Shown here: in pieces, positions 6,391 to 8,800 of the stretch
Position numbering within the stretch: the first letter of the stretch is position 1
How the letters are laid out: the number at the start of each line of letters is the position of its first letter
NCBI GenBank assembly: GCA_002390025.1
Contig: DGRU01000179.1
Coordinates: 1-8,800, forward strand
DNA: 8,800 bases
Reading direction: 5' to 3'
Origin: Lachnospiraceae bacterium UBA4380
GTDB lineage: Bacteria > Bacillota > Clostridia > Lachnospirales > Lachnospiraceae
Notes under the pieces: generated by a model
Told to the model about the DNA's origin: nothing
Database searches by the model: none
What the model saw: the letters and a program-made list of their open reading frames with translations, nothing else
Program-made: the position numbers and the translations under genes

Positions 6391-7383
6391 TCAAAACCCC
6401 CTGCACCGGTTCCGGAAGCAAAGGCCCTTGTAGACACATTTCGCCGCCAGGGGACAATAGAGCATCAGATCAGCTGCCGCTCTTTGAAAAAAGGGCATCT
6501 CTGCAGGTCCGCAGAGGCGATATAAATGTTCCGCCCTTGCCCTGAGCTTTTTCTGAAGATGTCTGCGGGTCTTGTTATCCAGATCTGTCAGGAACAGCTT
6601 GTACCAGTGGGTCAGGCAGGTCTTCAGCATATACTGATCCGCCTTCCCGCGCAGTTCCGGATACTTCTCTATTATAAAGCGAACCACTGCCCGCCTGGAC
6701 TTAAAGCTGTCCAGAAAATTCTCATAGGTCCGCTTGTGGGTAATACTCTCCGGGTTCATCTGATGATGATACAAAACCTCGGGCAGAACATGGATTGTCC
6801 GGCACCGGTTCAGAATCTGAGGAAAGACCCATATATCCTCATAAGCATGCCCTTCCGGAAACCGGATCTTTTCAAACACCTCCGCCCTGAACATTTTGTT
6901 CCAGACCGTGGGTCCGATGCCCACTTCATTACATGCCGGGAAAAGCTCCAGCCATTGTGCGACCGTATATACCGCTTCACGGTCAGGCACATGTGTGTCT
7001 AAAAGTCTCCCCTTCCCCTGGACATCGTAACCGCAGACAGAAATATCGCTTTCTGAAGAAACAATCGCTTCCTGCAGGCGCCCGATCATATCCGGCCCGG
7101 CATAATCATCCGAATCCACAAAGACAATACAGGCACCCCTACTATGCTCCAGGCCCAGGTTCCTCGCGGCGCTCAGCCCGCGGTTCTCTGTGTGAAAGAC
7201 CCTGATCCTGTCATCTTCGGCAGCAAATCTGTCGCAGATTTCCGACGAACCGTCCGTTGATCCGTCATCGATCACCAGTATTTCCAGGTTCCCGCAGCTC
7301 TGGCCGACAATCGATGAAAGGCATCTGGCCAGGTATGGCTTTACGTTATAGACAGGTATGATGACAGATACTAATTCACTCAT
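6391..7383 (-). CDS. Family 2 glycosyltransferase (GT-A fold)
   Basis: This is a 330-residue cytoplasmic enzyme. The N-terminus MSELVSVIIPVYNVKPYLAR is the classic start of GT2 enzymes. Further motifs are DDGSTDGS (39-46, nucleotide binding), ENRGLSAARNLGL (66-78), the metal-binding DSDD at 90-93, and the acceptor-side YED at 181-183 carrying the probable catalytic base. The family transfers a sugar from a nucleotide-sugar donor to a growing cell-surface polysaccharide, glycolipid or teichoic acid; donor and acceptor cannot be read from the sequence. The C-terminal 120 residues are helical and basic, with no clear membrane segment. The start ATG at 7383 has only a weak ribosome binding site (GTGAT about 6 bases upstream), so translation may be low. 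No other polysaccharide gene is adjacent, so this is an isolated glycosyltransferase within the window. Confidence 0.9.
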   Translation of the reverse strand: MSELVSVIIPVYNVKPYLARCLSSIVGQSCGNLEILVIDDGSTDGSSEICDRFAAEDDRIRVFHTENRGLSAARNLGLEHSRGACIVFVDSDDYAGPDMIGRLQEAIVSSESDISVCGYDVQGKGRLLDTHVPDREAVYTVAQWLELFPACNEVGIGPTVWNKMFRAEVFEKIRFPEGHAYEDIWVFPQILNRCRTIHVLPEVLYHHQMNPESITHKRTYENFLDSFKSRRAVVRFIIEKYPELRGKADQYMLKTCLTHWYKLFLTDLDNKTRRHLQKKLRARAEHLYRLCGPAEMPFFQRAAADLMLYCPLAAKCVYKGLCFRNRCRGF

Positions 7384-7415
7384 TGATCAATCACATTGCA
7401 GCTGTATTGTGAATC

Positions 7416-7436
7416 CGGAAAACTCAGAGTTTCCCG
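7416..7436 (-). repeat. Inverted repeat between nitroreductase remnant and glycosyltransferase
   Basis: The minus strand reads CGGGAAACTC-T-GAGTTTTCCG, a near-perfect dyad whose single non-Watson-Crick position is a G-U pair in RNA. It lies 12 bases after the nitroreductase stop codon and 33 bases before the glycosyltransferase ATG. No T-run follows, so it is a doubtful terminator. It could instead be an operator in the glycosyltransferase promoter or leader. Confidence 0.35.
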
Positions 7437-7447
7437 TTGACTGTTGA

Positions 7448-8005
7448 CTACCCCCAGGTAAAATTATCCTTCCCTGCCCCGATCTCAAAATGGCATTTGA
7501 CGATTCCAAGGTCAATCTTCAGGCAGGGGCCGATTCTGCCGGCCTTGGCAGTCACGGTATTTCCTTTTCTTTCAAATCGGAACTTCTGCTGGTTCACTGC
7601 TGTCGGAGCAAGGATTGCTGCCTTCACTCCCCTCTTAAACCATACAGGAGAGTCTGCACTGATGTTACTGACGTCAGAAAGCTTCTTACTCTTGTGCTCA
7701 ATCCCCTGCGTCTTTCCGTAACCGAGCGCGATAACGATCACTTCCTTTTCATCAGCTCCGATCACAGCCTTGCTCTTGCCATGCGTGAGCGCCGCCCAGC
7801 AGGTATTCAGTCCCAGCTCCTGGGCCTTCAGCACAAGCAGTTCGCCGTAATATCCGCAGCGCTCATCAAGGTCCGCCGCCTTCTTTCCTGCCATGACGAT
7901 ATAATTTTTGCAGTTCTCAAAACTACCGTAATGTGCCATGCGGCTGGAAAAACACACAGGCTCATCGTAGATGATCTGCATGCGGAGGCCTCCCGCCTGA
8001 TTCAT
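7448..8005 (-). pseudogene. Nitroreductase family (TM1586-type), N-terminally truncated remnant
   Basis: The open frame from ATG 8005 encodes 185 residues that match the C-terminal three quarters of TM1586-type nitroreductases. Seen are the AHYGSFENCKNYIVMAGKK segment, GYYGELLVLKAQELGLNTCW, ALGYGKTQG, the APTAVNQQKF motif and DLGIVKCHFEIGAGKDNF near the end. Full members, from memory, are about 230-250 residues and begin with an RxSxRxY/F segment that helps bind FMN; that part is absent. The frame stays open upstream for 17 more codons with faint family resemblance (QKYQIEMNQAGGL), then meets the TAG that ends the neighbouring ATPase gene (8059-8057). There is no Shine-Dalgarno sequence before ATG 8005. 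I therefore read it as a 5'-truncated gene, probably inactive because FMN binding would be impaired. A short active variant translated by coupling to the ATPase gene is the alternative. Confidence 0.65.
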
Positions 8006-8056
8006 TTCTATCTGATATTTTTGCGGTATTCGCAGATTTTTCAGGTAACAGTATGA

Positions 8057-8800
8057 CTATAATATAAAGCTTTCGTCCAGCAGGAAATCCTCTATTCCAA
8101 TATACTGAATTCCGTTCTCGTCCTGCCAGGGCTTTATATAATCCTTCACAACAACAATCTTCCTAAAAGAATCCGGTATCCTTATCAGCGAAGCAATCTC
8201 CTGTTCCTTTTTATCCGGATCTTCGACAGATAACGCAGACTGAATATAATAACGTTTTTCACCTTTGTTTACAACGAAATCAACCTCCAGCTGCTTTCGG
8301 ACCTTTTTCCCGGAAGCCTCTCTTACATTCTGTTCAACAACCCCTACATCTACATCGAAGCCTCTACGTATCAGATCATTAAAGAGGACATTTTCCATCA
8401 AATGGGTCTCTTCCAATTGTCGGAAACCAAGGCGAGCATTGCGAAGGCCCGGATCGGAATAATAGTACTTGATGGGAGTCTTAATATATTTCCTGCCCTT
8501 CACGTCATATCGCTCCGCTTTCTGAATCAGGAAAGCTTCCAGAAAGTATCCAATATACGTATTGATTGTATCAGGAGCGATTCGTATATGACTTTCACTT
8601 TCAAATGTATTTGAAAGTCTGCTTGGGTTGGTTAATGATCCAATTGCTGACGCTAAAACATTAAGTAGTTTTTCCAGGACCTCTTCTTCGTTCTTAATCT
8701 GATGTCGCTCCAACACATCCTTAATGTAAGTGCGGTTGAACAGGTCTCTCAGATAACGGCTTCTTTCCTCATGAGATTCCATTGTCCAGACAAGTGGCAT
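8057..8800 (-). CDS. AAA-type ATP-binding protein, DUF4143 family, C-terminal part (gene runs off the right edge)
   Basis: The visible 247 codons correspond to the region after the ATPase core. The ATG at the window edge is the internal Met of the family's GGMPxV segment and not a start, so the P-loop domain (Walker A/B) lies beyond the window. Seen are the YLRDLFNRTYIKDVLER segment, a winged-helix-like region around residues 60-95 (SNTFESESHIRIAPDTINTY), the YYYSDPGLRNARLGFRQLEE block, HLMENVLFNDLIRRGFDVDVG, and a PD-(D/E)xK nuclease-like core with LEVDFVV (E172, D174) followed by YYIQSAL, where Gln187 replaces the usual Lys. Such proteins are common, often multi-copy in Clostridia; their cellular role is poorly defined, though nucleic-acid binding or antitoxin-like roles have been suggested. 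The stop TAG at 8059-8057 lies 51 bases before the nitroreductase remnant and in the same frame. Confidence 0.88.
   Translation of the reverse strand: MPLVWTMESHEERSRYLRDLFNRTYIKDVLERHQIKNEEEVLEKLLNVLASAIGSLTNPSRLSNTFESESHIRIAPDTINTYIGYFLEAFLIQKAERYDVKGRKYIKTPIKYYYSDPGLRNARLGFRQLEETHLMENVLFNDLIRRGFDVDVGVVEQNVREASGKKVRKQLEVDFVVNKGEKRYYIQSALSVEDPDKKEQEIASLIRIPDSFRKIVVVKDYIKPWQDENGIQYIGIEDFLLDESFIL

Noticed and set aside
6303..7205. Plus-strand open frames at 6303-6545, 6526-7002 and 6933-7205
   Set aside because: They lie largely antisense to the well-supported family 2 glycosyltransferase and have no recognisable product or convincing ribosome binding site.
7490..8056. Plus-strand open frame of 188 codons opposite the nitroreductase
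   Set aside because: The minus strand encodes clear nitroreductase motifs (GYYGE, APTAVNQQKF, HFEIGAGKDNF). The plus-strand product matches nothing recognisable.
8798..8800. ATG at the right edge as the start of a 247-aa protein
   Set aside because: The following residues (MPLV) match the internal GGMPxV segment of DUF4143 ATPases, and no upstream sequence is visible to support a start. The gene is treated as partial.

Overview
The window looks like a chromosomal segment of a member of the Bacillota, most likely a gut-type Clostridia/Lachnospiraceae relative. The grounds are moderately balanced base composition, strong AGGAGG-type ribosome binding sites, a GTG start, and protein families typical of that group (small malic enzyme, DUF4143-type ATPase, TM1586-type nitroreductase, Big2/TSP3 secreted proteins). 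The genus assignment is inference.

Layout. At the left edge (1-136, minus) is the first 45 codons of a malic enzyme. A 308-base divergent spacer rich in palindromes separates it from a plus-strand DEDDh (DnaQ-like) 3'-5' exonuclease (445-1587). That exonuclease has a linker made of five 30-bp tandem repeats and an unassigned C-terminal domain that may be a catalytically dead RNase H-like fold. It converges on a very large minus-strand gene (1690-5847, 1385 aa) for a secreted multidomain protein: signal peptide, Ig-like domain, von Willebrand A domain with MIDAS residues, an HExxH...DEYN zinc-peptidase motif like that of CLCA proteins and M64 peptidases, beta-sandwich/FN3 region, calcium-binding TSP3 repeats, a Big2 domain, an acidic linker and an unrecognised C-terminal domain. 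Upstream of it lies about 540 bases of AT-rich non-coding DNA with hairpins. Next come a family-2 glycosyltransferase (6391-7383, minus), a nitroreductase lacking its N-terminus (7448-8005, minus), and the C-terminal 247 codons of a DUF4143 AAA-type ATPase (8057-8800, minus, running off the right edge).

The genes do not form one obvious pathway. Those from 1690 to 8800 are all on the minus strand, but the 540-base spacer suggests that the large secreted protein has its own promoter. The most notable item is the VWA-plus-metallopeptidase protein, whose motif matches CLCA position for position but whose domain order (VWA first, peptidase second) is reversed. The second is the exonuclease with its repeat linker and odd C-terminal domain. 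The third is the apparent loss of the nitroreductase N-terminus exactly where the ATPase gene ends.
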